Part shown: positions 15,449 through 24,043 of the stretch, in pieces
Position numbering within the stretch: the first letter of the stretch is position 1
How the letters are laid out: the number at the start of each line of letters is the position of its first letter
Source: a virus
DNA length: 37,172 nt
Virus record (IMG/VR): IMGVR_UViG_3300009172_001562
Coordinates: 1 to 37,172 of that record
Strand: one strand, 5' to 3'
Notes under the pieces: model-generated
Told to the model about the DNA's origin: nothing
Databases searched by the model: none
Seen by the model: only the letters and a program-made list of their open reading frames with translations
Position numbers and translations under genes: made by a program

Positions 15449-18400
15449 TTAATTTGTTTGTTTTATATAAAATCCATCCGCCGCGGGAGATCCATCTATC
15501 AATAATACAGATGCTGCGTCGATAAATTCTTCGCCATCAAGTATGTAGTAAGTTCCTGTCTGCGGGTTGCAGCAAACTGCTGATTCTGTGCTTCCATATT
15601 GCAAGACTATAGGCACTATTGGCGTAACAGGTGTAAAACAATCAGGATCAATTATATTTGTTACTTTAAATGCGGTTATGTCTGTATCTCCAGTTATAGC
15701 ACTTGCTCTTCCAATTCCCTGTACATTAAATTCGTGGGAGTCTACATTGTTATCGCAATCATCTACAAAAAATGTAGGCAATCCTTTTATATAGTTGTAA
15801 TATTTCCCTTCTTTATTTATAAGCTCTTTAACCTCACCTTCTTGTAAATCTGTTACTATAGAGTTAGCATACCAGCCTTTAGTTGTTGAAAATTCCGTAG
15901 GTATTAATTGCTGCGCCTGTATTTGAGCTAATGAAAAGTTTTTATCGCCTGTTGCCGTAGTCTTGTATATATATTCACGAGAATCTGTTCCGCTATAACT
16001 AATGGTTCTAAAATCTTTTACAGACGTAGGGCTTTCGTTAAAAATAGCGTTAAACGAGCTTTCATAATAAGGTTCTAATCCACCTGCTTCAGAAGGTCCT
16101 TTGCCATAAAAGTTATTATACGAAGTATTAGAATTCATCTCCCAGATCTTACCTGATTTGAAAGTGTAATAAACATTATTTAAACTAATTCCGTTCTCTG
16201 GTATATATGTTTTTCTAGAAGTCCAACCATTCAGATCATCTTTAAAAGACACTGTAGTCGAATATGTAGGGTACTCATTAATAAACGCACCACATTCCGG
16301 ATCCTTATTAAGTCTATCTGTTTTACCAGCTCCTAAGGTCTGTTGCCAGTAAGGAGTAAGATTATTTAAAGTAACGTTGTAATTCCTTGTATCAGCATCC
16401 CAAGAACCGATTATCTTTTTATTAATTGATAAGTTGTCTTGAAAAAAACCATGCATCCCATAATCCGAAACAGGTGTTATACCGTCATTTGATAACCTTA
16501 CAACGGTGCCTCTATTAGAATCTACATAGTATATTCTAAACCCAAATTCAGCAAATGATTCCGGGTGAGTTCCAATACCAAATTCTCCTTTATAAGTTAT
16601 TGTTTGACCAAGAACAGCCTTATTAGATGTTACGTTTGAACTACCGTCAGCGTTAAATAAAGCATCCTTACTAGCTAATATCTTCATTGACTTGTTCTCG
16701 CACAATGTAATTAAATCAGTGTCCCTAGCGTGCAGTTTTTGAATAGAGCCGTATTCGGGATTCAGATCTTTAGTTATGCCTTCAGCTTGTATAAACTGGT
16801 TTAAGTTATTTACACCTGATATAGAATTAAATATTTGAGAAAATATTAAAGAATTTGCTTTAATTTCTTTCCTATAAGGCACGTCTAATGGAGCGGAAAC
16901 AATCGGGCCTTTGTCTATAGTGACAGCATTGTAATCATCTCTTATTCTATTTGATTCAACACCATTCCCGTAAGAAAAGCAATTAAACCAATCTAAAGTT
17001 TTATCATCCGCATACTCACTAATAGGTATAGCGTTTGAAGCTTGGTGATATATATCTATATCAATAGCTTCTTTTGGCTCCGTTTCAAATATAGCGGGAT
17101 TAGAAGATGATAGTACATCATTTGAATCTACCCCAACTTCTCGTATAATTTCAATACCCGCAGGTGTAAATCCTGATTCAAAATCTTTATTTAACACCAC
17201 TCTGACGGATTTTCTAGCGTTAAAATTAGTTGTTCTTGTATATACACCACCAGCTGTCCTCCAGCCTCTTCTTTGATAAAAAACCTCCCAGCTTTTCACC
17301 GTATATACACCGCTTTTTTTTCCGTTTTCATCAAAAAATCTTATAGTGGTATTATTAGCGCTTAAGTAATTATCTAACAATGGAATTGATGGGACAGACT
17401 GTTTTATAGGGGAGCTTTGCCCTCCACCATAAGCTGCAAAACCTACGCCAAACCAATTTGAGCCAGCGACAGGCTTCCTTATTTTTGTTTGCCAATTATT
17501 AGAAGGGCCTTGAGGATCTGTAAACCCCGGGCCCGAAAACCCTCTATTAGATGCACCTGCTCCCCTGTTAGCAATTGCATCAGGGACATCTATAGATTCT
17601 AAAATACCGTATGTTGGTTCAAACCCTGCAAAAGAGCTTATAACATAGTTGTCAAAATTTGCATCTCTATTTATTTTTGCAAAAAATCTACCTTCGTATT
17701 CAGGTTTCTTTTCTACAATTTTTTCTTTTATAATTACAGTATACTCATTCCCTGCTATTAAACTGTCTAGAAAAAGAGCGTCTTCCCCAAGAGGTTCTTC
17801 TAAGGTAATCCTATATGTTATGTTACTACTATCTGAAGATGATACTGGTCCTCCTGAAGCTATTGCATATTCGCGAGTAACGTTTGTGTCTTGAGCTATT
17901 ACAATAAAATTATCCGCTGCAAATCCTTGGTTGAACCTTGCGTTTTCTGATGTACTAGGACCTTGGAATGAAAATCTTTGAACGCCAACACCTGGATTTG
18001 TAGGAGAACCACTACTAGGTACTTTAACATCTGCTTCAGCTATGCCTGAAAGCCTAGTTGCTATAAAATCAGGAGCTTCATTTTGTATTGCTAATACTTT
18101 AAACCTAGCCTCAACAGGTACAGCTGAGTTATTATCATGTTCTTTTTTCAGCACCAAGTAGGTTTCTTCCAAAACTTTATTTCTTTCAGACGAAGGGAAT
18201 GATAACCATATGTTTCCATCCTCTGCAAAATAAAACCTATCTAAGGCTATATTGTAATACTCATTAGATATATCCTTTATAAAGTATTTAAAATGTGTTG
18301 CAAATGAAGGTATATCAGAGCCAGCTAAAGTGGCTATTGCTTTATTTACTTTTGATGAAGCTGTTACAGGTACGAAAAATGAACTATTATTAGTTGTAAA

Positions 18401-19984
18401 TACAGGGGTTTCTCTACCGTATTTGTCTAAAAAATTAGCGCCTATTTGATATGTTCTTATTGATTTTAAAGATTGCTCCGGGAATCTAACAGCTTCAGAA
18501 TGGTTGTTTTGCTGTATAGCTGTTCTTATTTTTGGCTCTACTAAATCGTATTGTTGAGTATATCCTCCATATATTAATCTATTTCCTGTTATTTCTTGAG
18601 CTTTCGCTTGCAGGGGTACATTATCGTACGGTCTAAGTAGCTGGTTAGAATTGACTATTGCTCCAATTACTTCGTTTAATATTGTAAAGCTAGTTATACT
18701 TTTATCAGATATTGAATCCACAACATATACCGCAGTGGAGTTAGATGCTTTATAAAGTATTTCAATTTCCTTTACGCTTTCATCTCCCCATTCTAAGTTG
18801 CTTAATATAATTTCTCGGGCATTGTTAACCATACCTACATTAAAGCCATCGCTTGACAAGTACTCAAATTCACCTCCAACAAATACTGTTTCAGTAAATG
18901 GAGAAAATCCAGAAACCTGATTGTCATTATACTTCCATCTGGTTGCAAATCTAGGAAAAACAAACTCAAACAAAACGCCACTTTCAACCAAAAGAACTTC
19001 CCAAACAATCTCCGGCGTTCTAGGTATATCGGCAGATATAGCCTGTATGTGACACTGCAGTGTGTTACCTTTTTGTAAATTACCTGCTGAATCCAGGGGT
19101 CCCACAATCAACAATGTTACTTCATATTTTGATAATACTCCCGCAAGTGAAGTTTCTTCCCCTTTTAGAGTTATCATATCTAATGCTTCGTAATTGTCAG
19201 GGGCAGGGGTTGTATTTATAGATACATAACCCAAAGCGTTATCTTCAGCATATGTAGGTAAAGAAATGTACACCAATGGGTCGTTAGGGTCTTCGTATGT
19301 AAAATTAGCATATGTTCCACCTCGAATAGTGCTTAACGGAGACAAACCTGTACCTGCTCCCCCTCTTCCGCTTGCGTTAGCTTCAACGGAAGGTGCTGTT
19401 AGAGGTTTTTTCCTTATAACAGTAGTATCAGCCTCTACAAAATCTCTATTATAAATCTTAGAGTGTGTAATAAAATTAGGTGTAGAATTAACCCAATCGT
19501 CTATAATTATACTTTTTGGTTCTGTTTGATTATCTGTCCAAAGCAATAAGCCTTCTAATATGTTTATACCGGTAATTAAGTTGTCAGCATTAAAATTAAA
19601 AATATCTTGCGTGTCTACTATTAACGGTAAAGTAACTTTAGTAACAGTATTATAACTAACTATTGCATCATTGGTATCTGAAGTGATAAACCAATACACA
19701 ATATCTGAATTAGGTTCCGCAATGGAGCCTATACATATAGCATTAGGTAGAAAATCTATATAAACAGCTGGATCCCACGTAGTGTATTCTTTTGTACTAG
19801 AATTATAGCTAGAATATGATTTTTCAGTACTACCTTTTAAATTCTGAAATGTTCCCACCTGAGAGGTATCAGATGAAGCAACTTCTAAATTCAAAGCATC
19901 TCGATATTCGCCATTAGGAAGTAACCTTTCGTCAAGGTCTTTATTCATTTTCCCCCCGGTAAATGTATGTATTAATTCTGGCAT
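15449..19984 (-). CDS. Large tail nozzle/tubular protein (podovirus gp12-like role)
   Basis: 1511 aa. The N-terminus includes GGKMNKDLDERLLPNGEYRD (about 10-29), a pattern I associate with nozzle or tail tubular B proteins of podoviruses whose N-terminal part builds a beta-propeller. The sequence is beta-rich throughout, with many Tyr/Asn/Thr residues and aromatic-rich strands. The last 52 residues (1460-1511) hold a short form of the Cys module (AVCCNPQTGTYYI, DGFYIKQ) found in the two genes that follow. It is larger than T7 gp12 (about 800 aa), so extra domains are likely. It is encoded directly after two adaptor candidates, matching adaptor-nozzle order. Confidence 0.75.
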   Translation of the reverse strand: MPELIHTFTGGKMNKDLDERLLPNGEYRDALNLEVASSDTSQVGTFQNLKGSTEKSYSSYNSSTKEYTTWDPAVYIDFLPNAICIGSIAEPNSDIVYWFITSDTNDAIVSYNTVTKVTLPLIVDTQDIFNFNADNLITGINILEGLLLWTDNQTEPKSIIIDDWVNSTPNFITHSKIYNRDFVEADTTVIRKKPLTAPSVEANASGRGGAGTGLSPLSTIRGGTYANFTYEDPNDPLVYISLPTYAEDNALGYVSINTTPAPDNYEALDMITLKGEETSLAGVLSKYEVTLLIVGPLDSAGNLQKGNTLQCHIQAISADIPRTPEIVWEVLLVESGVLFEFVFPRFATRWKYNDNQVSGFSPFTETVFVGGEFEYLSSDGFNVGMVNNAREIILSNLEWGDESVKEIEILYKASNSTAVYVVDSISDKSITSFTILNEVIGAIVNSNQLLRPYDNVPLQAKAQEITGNRLIYGGYTQQYDLVEPKIRTAIQQNNHSEAVRFPEQSLKSIRTYQIGANFLDKYGRETPVFTTNNSSFFVPVTASSKVNKAIATLAGSDIPSFATHFKYFIKDISNEYYNIALDRFYFAEDGNIWLSFPSSERNKVLEETYLVLKKEHDNNSAVPVEARFKVLAIQNEAPDFIATRLSGIAEADVKVPSSGSPTNPGVGVQRFSFQGPSTSENARFNQGFAADNFIVIAQDTNVTREYAIASGGPVSSSDSSNITYRITLEEPLGEDALFLDSLIAGNEYTVIIKEKIVEKKPEYEGRFFAKINRDANFDNYVISSFAGFEPTYGILESIDVPDAIANRGAGASNRGFSGPGFTDPQGPSNNWQTKIRKPVAGSNWFGVGFAAYGGGQSSPIKQSVPSIPLLDNYLSANNTTIRFFDENGKKSGVYTVKSWEVFYQRRGWRTAGGVYTRTTNFNARKSVRVVLNKDFESGFTPAGIEIIREVGVDSNDVLSSSNPAIFETEPKEAIDIDIYHQASNAIPISEYADDKTLDWFNCFSYGNGVESNRIRDDYNAVTIDKGPIVSAPLDVPYRKEIKANSLIFSQIFNSISGVNNLNQFIQAEGITKDLNPEYGSIQKLHARDTDLITLCENKSMKILASKDALFNADGSSNVTSNKAVLGQTITYKGEFGIGTHPESFAEFGFRIYYVDSNRGTVVRLSNDGITPVSDYGMHGFFQDNLSINKKIIGSWDADTRNYNVTLNNLTPYWQQTLGAGKTDRLNKDPECGAFINEYPTYSTTVSFKDDLNGWTSRKTYIPENGISLNNVYYTFKSGKIWEMNSNTSYNNFYGKGPSEAGGLEPYYESSFNAIFNESPTSVKDFRTISYSGTDSREYIYKTTATGDKNFSLAQIQAQQLIPTEFSTTKGWYANSIVTDLQEGEVKELINKEGKYYNYIKGLPTFFVDDCDNNVDSHEFNVQGIGRASAITGDTDITAFKVTNIIDPDCFTPVTPIVPIVLQYGSTESAVCCNPQTGTYYILDGEEFIDAASVLLIDGSPAADGFYIKQTN

Positions 19985-19989
19985 ATATC

Positions 19990-20907
19990 TTAGTGTTTAA
20001 TCCACTTGGATTGGTTTCTCATTACTTGTACAATCAATTCAGATTTTAACTGAGACAATCTAATTTTAGCGTTTCTTCTGGCTGCTGATAATTCTCTCTT
20101 ATACCTATTTACTAAGTACTCTTGAGTATTTGCTCTAGTTGAAAGCACTGCGTGAAGTATATATTTATATATGGCATCTACCGCAAATTTGTGCACAACC
20201 ATATCTTCGTCAGAACCTAATCCGTCGCTTATATATTTTAAAGTTATTATTTTACCCCTAAGGTCCGAACTGAATCTAACAACACCGTTTACATTATCTA
20301 TATAAAAAGTACCATTTGCTTGAGCTAATTCCGGATCTAAGCCGTATCTTCTACCGTAAGCGTAAAGGCCAAGCAGGTCTGGATTGTTGTTAAAATTAAA
20401 CGCGTTGTTATCAGCAATACTGTTTGACCCATTACTGCTCCATCTTTTTAAAGTTTCAGATTTATCAGCTTTTAATATGTTTCCATCACTGTCATACATG
20501 TACTCATAAGCGTTATCTTGTAAAGGCGCTCTTGGGTTACTGGTAATATTTGTTCTATATATAGGTCTTTCAACACCTTGATTATCTGTCCATGAAAGTT
20601 TCGTAAAGTTAACATAATCTTGTGGCAAAACAAAAAACAATCCTGGGGGTACTTCTATTTCAACAGCTTTATCCTGAGGTAATAAATCAAAGCTAAATTC
20701 TTGAATAGCCCTCATAGCGTGAAACTGTACGTCTGTTCTTTTTACTTTGGAAATATTTTTATCTTCACCAACATAGGCAACCATAAAAGTATTTATAATA
20801 TCGTTTATAGGTACAAATTGATAACCTCCATAATCTTCGTCATGACTATCCCATAATCCGTCTGGACCTAAATAGTATTCCTCTTGTGTTTTATTTATAA
20901 GTCCCAT
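19990..20907 (-). CDS. Putative head-tail adaptor/tail ring protein
   Basis: 305 aa. It has the look of ring or tail-tubular-A-type proteins: a helical N-terminal part (FHAMRAIQEFSFDLL), a central beta part starting near IEVPPGLFFVLPQDYVNF, and a C-terminal helical region (YKYILHAVLSTR, RYKRELSAARRNAKIRLSQL). Its spacing to neighbours is only a few nt, between a second adaptor candidate and the nozzle gene. The likely role is a ring between portal and nozzle. The fold is inferred from pattern and order; no catalytic motif is visible. Confidence 0.65.
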   Translation of the reverse strand: MGLINKTQEEYYLGPDGLWDSHDEDYGGYQFVPINDIINTFMVAYVGEDKNISKVKRTDVQFHAMRAIQEFSFDLLPQDKAVEIEVPPGLFFVLPQDYVNFTKLSWTDNQGVERPIYRTNITSNPRAPLQDNAYEYMYDSDGNILKADKSETLKRWSSNGSNSIADNNAFNFNNNPDLLGLYAYGRRYGLDPELAQANGTFYIDNVNGVVRFSSDLRGKIITLKYISDGLGSDEDMVVHKFAVDAIYKYILHAVLSTRANTQEYLVNRYKRELSAARRNAKIRLSQLKSELIVQVMRNQSKWIKH

Positions 20908-20910
20908 ATA

Positions 20911-21660
20911 TTATGATTTTTCTTGTTGGTTAGTCTGTGATTCCATTCCAGCTGCTACTTGATACATTCCCATATCTTCAATAGCTAAGCCTGCGAATTC
21001 TAATATTTTTATAACTAACTCTGTTTCTTCAGAAGCGTGTAATTCAAAATCAGTAGATGTTGTAGAGTCGTATAAAGCCTCTCCATAGATCATCTGGTAG
21101 CCCCAGGCAGCTTCTATTGGTTTCTTTATATAATTGCACTTAACATCTGTTATGGTCAATTCAGAAGCTCCGTACACCTTGTAGCCTGAAGTGCTAGCTA
21201 CAAATACGGGTCTTGAATTTGTTGGTTTTGTCATTCCTGATTGAGCTATAGCTAAATATTCATTGTAATTTATACGCTCTGCTTCAACCGGAACTTTTGT
21301 CGTCACAACTGTGTTTGGTGTTGGATACAACGATTTTGTAGTAATTGTGTTTTCGTAAACTATAGAGCCTATTCTATATAGGTTAGCAGGGGGATTCCAA
21401 TAGCTATTGGCCCACACCATATCTGAGGTAGTTTCGAATATGTTTATTTTTTCATTAAGGATGTTAAGCATGTCTGAGAACTCGGTATCATTACCGGAGA
21501 GTCTTCCAAACTGATTAATATCATAAAAGTATTGTTCGAATATATCTAGCTGTGCTTGATTAGCAAATAGATTAAATTCTTGAGGAGTAACATATCCTCG
21601 TTGTTCTTTATTAAGTATTGCTAATACTCTTTGATATACAGTATCTATGCTTACAGCCAT
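20911..21660 (-). CDS. Putative head-tail adaptor (tail tubular A-like)
   Basis: 249 aa. The N-terminal helical segment (DTVYQRVLAILNKEQRGYVT, then FNLFANQAQLDIFEQYF) and the following beta core (NPPANLYRIGSIVYE) resemble podoviral adaptor proteins that dock under the portal. A C-terminal helix pair (EETELVIKILEFAGLAIEDM) ends the protein. It begins just downstream of a hairpin behind the post-capsid gene and 3 nt before the 305-aa adaptor candidate. The role is assigned by architecture and gene order. Confidence 0.65.
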   Translation of the reverse strand: MAVSIDTVYQRVLAILNKEQRGYVTPQEFNLFANQAQLDIFEQYFYDINQFGRLSGNDTEFSDMLNILNEKINIFETTSDMVWANSYWNPPANLYRIGSIVYENTITTKSLYPTPNTVVTTKVPVEAERINYNEYLAIAQSGMTKPTNSRPVFVASTSGYKVYGASELTITDVKCNYIKKPIEAAWGYQMIYGEALYDSTTSTDFELHASEETELVIKILEFAGLAIEDMGMYQVAAGMESQTNQQEKS

Positions 21661-21685
21661 AATTTATTTTTTAATTATTATAATA

Positions 21686-21710
21686 ATAGGCCACCTTTAC
21701 AGTAGCCTAT
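21686..21710 (-). terminator. Hairpin terminator/attenuator behind the 259-aa gene
   Basis: On minus-strand RNA the arms AUAGGCUAC and GUGGCCUAU form nine consecutive pairs, including one U-G wobble, around a 7-nt loop. A U/A-rich tail (UAUUAUAAUAAUU) follows. On the plus strand the wobble becomes an A-C mismatch, so the minus transcript is the one selected. The U run is interrupted, so the hairpin may be a leaky terminator or mRNA-stabilising 3' end rather than a full stop. One strand also pairs alternatively with 21718-21724. Confidence 0.65.
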
Positions 21711-21725
21711 CACTATAAAAGGTGA

Positions 21726-22505
21726 CTATTTAAGTCTTTTTTCTATTGCTTTGTATATTTCCATACCTTCATCCGTCTTAAAGAATGCTGCTAATGCAGA
21801 GTAAGGATGTTCATCGAAAGGCACTGTCATTACTTTTCTACCACTTTCTCCGTAAGTAAAAGTTCTTTGATCTGGCGATAGAGTTAATATCTTAGCCTCT
21901 ACAGCCTTTGCTCCAAAACTTCTTAATTGTACGTTATCGTCTTGAGCTAAGCTCATAAACAATTGAGGTTGGTTTCTAGCAAAAACTAGCACGTCTCTTT
22001 TTAATTCTGAGGATGTCAAGGCATTAACCCCTTCTCCTATTTCAACTCTTAATATAGCTTCTCCTTCTTCAATAGAAAGTGATTTAGCTAAATTTAAAGC
22101 TGCTAATTCGTATTCAATCCAATCTGATTGATTTTGTGCTATTGCAGCAGGTTTGTATTCTTCTATTATGCCATCCGTGGTATATGGGTGATATAAAGAT
22201 AAAAGCTTTTGCAAAACAACGTCGTTTGCCTTAACTCTTAACATACCGTCTCTGAATACTATCCGTCCCATTGTAACTTGACCTTGTTGCTCATCAACAA
22301 AACAAGACTTTTGATTAGTAGCATATCTTAATTCTCTCTGATATCCAACTTCCTCGTCAAACCACAGCAATGCTTTTCTAGCACTATGTGTTGTTGGCAC
22401 TGTAAATACTAAAGGTTTTTTACCTCTAGTTAATTCGTATAATCTATCTTTGATGATCCATTCATCTTTTTTAGGCGCTTTCGCTGCCGTTGCTTTTATA
22501 GCCAT
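21726..22505 (-). CDS. Conserved post-capsid protein of unknown function
   Basis: 259 aa, located between the major capsid gene and the adaptor genes and bracketed by two RNA hairpins, so it forms its own expression segment. Notable segments are KDEWIIKDRLYELT near 13-26, ATNQKSCFVDEQQGQVTMG near 62-80 and LQKLLSLYHPY near 98-108. It is a mixed alpha/beta soluble protein without a membrane segment or nuclease motif I can name. I believe related proteins follow the coat gene in uncultured marine phages, but cannot verify this. A head-completion, decoration or assembly role is possible. The start gives an AT-rich leader (repeated ATATAAT units). Confidence 0.65.
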   Translation of the reverse strand: MAIKATAAKAPKKDEWIIKDRLYELTRGKKPLVFTVPTTHSARKALLWFDEEVGYQRELRYATNQKSCFVDEQQGQVTMGRIVFRDGMLRVKANDVVLQKLLSLYHPYTTDGIIEEYKPAAIAQNQSDWIEYELAALNLAKSLSIEEGEAILRVEIGEGVNALTSSELKRDVLVFARNQPQLFMSLAQDDNVQLRSFGAKAVEAKILTLSPDQRTFTYGESGRKVMTVPFDEHPYSALAAFFKTDEGMEIYKAIEKRLK

Positions 22506-22544
22506 AATATAATATAATATAAATGTTAATGATAAGAGTAATAA

Positions 22545-22571
22545 TTACCCCCGTAGTTTCAACGAGGGTAA
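22545..22571 (-). terminator. Hairpin terminator/attenuator behind the major capsid gene
   Basis: On minus-strand RNA UUACCCUCGU and ACGGGGGUAA form ten pairs with one U-G wobble around a 7-nt loop, starting 13 nt after the coat protein stop. Only a short U-rich stretch follows. As plus-strand RNA the wobble would be a C-A mismatch, so the structure belongs to the minus transcript. It probably trims or protects the coat mRNA and reduces read-through into the next gene. Confidence 0.7.
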
Positions 22572-22584
22572 GAATTACATTAAT

Positions 22585-24036
22585 TTACTCTGTTGTTGTA
22601 TCTTTGAATAATACAAAGTTGTTAGCAGCTTGAGTACATATTGTTCTTTCTGATAAGAAGTGAACATTCATTGCATCCTCGTCACTTGTATAGTTTCCTC
22701 CAACTGAACCAGTAACCCAAGATTTCAAACGTCTGTCATCAGCCTCTGAAGCTCTATAACGGATGTGTAAGAAAGGTCTTGAAATGTTCTGTCCTAATTG
22801 TTGGTCATAAACTGTAGAAGTTCCGGCTGGTACTAATACACCTTTAATATCGTTAATTGATCCACGAGTTGTAGAATCGTTTAGATATTTCCAGTCAGTC
22901 TTGTAAAAGTCATAAGAACCTCTTCTGAATCCTGAGAAACCTAAGTTTAAAGCCATATCTTCAGAGTTGTCAAATACACCGTAAGATGTTCCTGCAGCTC
23001 CGTAAGAATTTTGCTGAGCCAACATATTGTCAATAGACAAAGATGTGCTTCTGTCTAAGAATAACATATTCTCTTCAATTGCCCCCTGCTTGTCTAGTTC
23101 TTGTAAGATTGTATCAAACTCCCCAAGACCACTAGTTCCGTCAAAAGCTGCATCATTGTAAACTAATCCTCTAGTCTCAATAGCGTCAAATAAACCTTGA
23201 GTACCTGAGATAGTCTTCGTTCCTCCTGCATCTGTAAAAGTGCTTTGTGCGCTAGTTGCCTCAACCATACTCATTTCTAAGTAGTCTTCAAAACGAATTC
23301 TAGACTCGTGTTCAGATTTTAAATACCATAAGTATCCACTTGTTCCGATTTCAGTAGTAACTTCAACCCACCCGATTTGAGCAACGTCTGAACCATTTAC
23401 AGAGTACTTGTCTCTTAAGATGATTGGTTTGTTACTAAAAGTAGTGAAAGAAGCGTCAACTGAATTACCAGCTAAGCTAGATCCTTTTCCATATTCAGAA
23501 CCAAATACGAATAAGTTAAGAGGAGCTCCTGATGTAGCGCTTACTAATGCAGCGTCTAATGCTCCACTAGCTGTGTCGTATGCTTTAATAGCGTAATTTA
23601 CAACACTTGCGCCGGCCGTTGCTGATACAATATAAGCTTTATTAGTTACGTTACCTTTTGAAATAACAACTGTCATTCCAGCTCCTAATAATGGAACTTT
23701 TCCATCCGCTCCAGGAGAAGGTAGAGAAATAATCGTACCCGCTCCATTAGATGTTACAGTATCATAAGCGATATGTAATCTTCCTTGTTCTGACCAAACT
23801 ACTTGATCTGACGCCATAGGCATCTCTGCTCCAACCATACGTAAGAAACCTGTAATCGTTCTGTTTCCAAAACGTTCTACTTCTTTCTCATATACTTCGG
23901 GTAAAAATTGTGAAGTCTCCCAATCCATCTCCGTTAAAGACAAATAATTGTCTCCGAATAATCCTTTTATAGGTCTTGGTGTTAAATGTGCTAAGTTAGC
24001 TAAGCCAGCTGGCTCTGTTTCAAATCCTTGTGCCAT
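22585..24036 (-). CDS. Major capsid protein
   Basis: 483 aa. Identification rests on size, position directly after portal and scaffold, and composition: Gly/Ala/Thr/Ser-rich with extended beta regions and a helical segment rich in Glu and Tyr near the N-terminus (MDWETSQFLPEVYEKEVERF, about 38-57), consistent with an HK97-fold coat protein. It begins 7 nt after the scaffold gene. The leader is A-rich (AAAAAAATTATG) with no Shine-Dalgarno. A hairpin follows the stop codon, as expected for a strongly expressed gene. Its N-terminus shows no obvious long delta domain, in keeping with a separate scaffold. No cleavage site is evident. Confidence 0.85.
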   Translation of the reverse strand: MAQGFETEPAGLANLAHLTPRPIKGLFGDNYLSLTEMDWETSQFLPEVYEKEVERFGNRTITGFLRMVGAEMPMASDQVVWSEQGRLHIAYDTVTSNGAGTIISLPSPGADGKVPLLGAGMTVVISKGNVTNKAYIVSATAGASVVNYAIKAYDTASGALDAALVSATSGAPLNLFVFGSEYGKGSSLAGNSVDASFTTFSNKPIILRDKYSVNGSDVAQIGWVEVTTEIGTSGYLWYLKSEHESRIRFEDYLEMSMVEATSAQSTFTDAGGTKTISGTQGLFDAIETRGLVYNDAAFDGTSGLGEFDTILQELDKQGAIEENMLFLDRSTSLSIDNMLAQQNSYGAAGTSYGVFDNSEDMALNLGFSGFRRGSYDFYKTDWKYLNDSTTRGSINDIKGVLVPAGTSTVYDQQLGQNISRPFLHIRYRASEADDRRLKSWVTGSVGGNYTSDEDAMNVHFLSERTICTQAANNFVLFKDTTTE

Positions 24037-24043
24037 AATTTTT

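Noticed and set aside
21692-21724. H-type pseudoknot made of the two overlapping stems
   Set aside because: The loops do not allow it: there is no nucleotide between the two 3' arms, and a 7-nt linker would have to span about 13 bp. Mutually exclusive stems are more likely.
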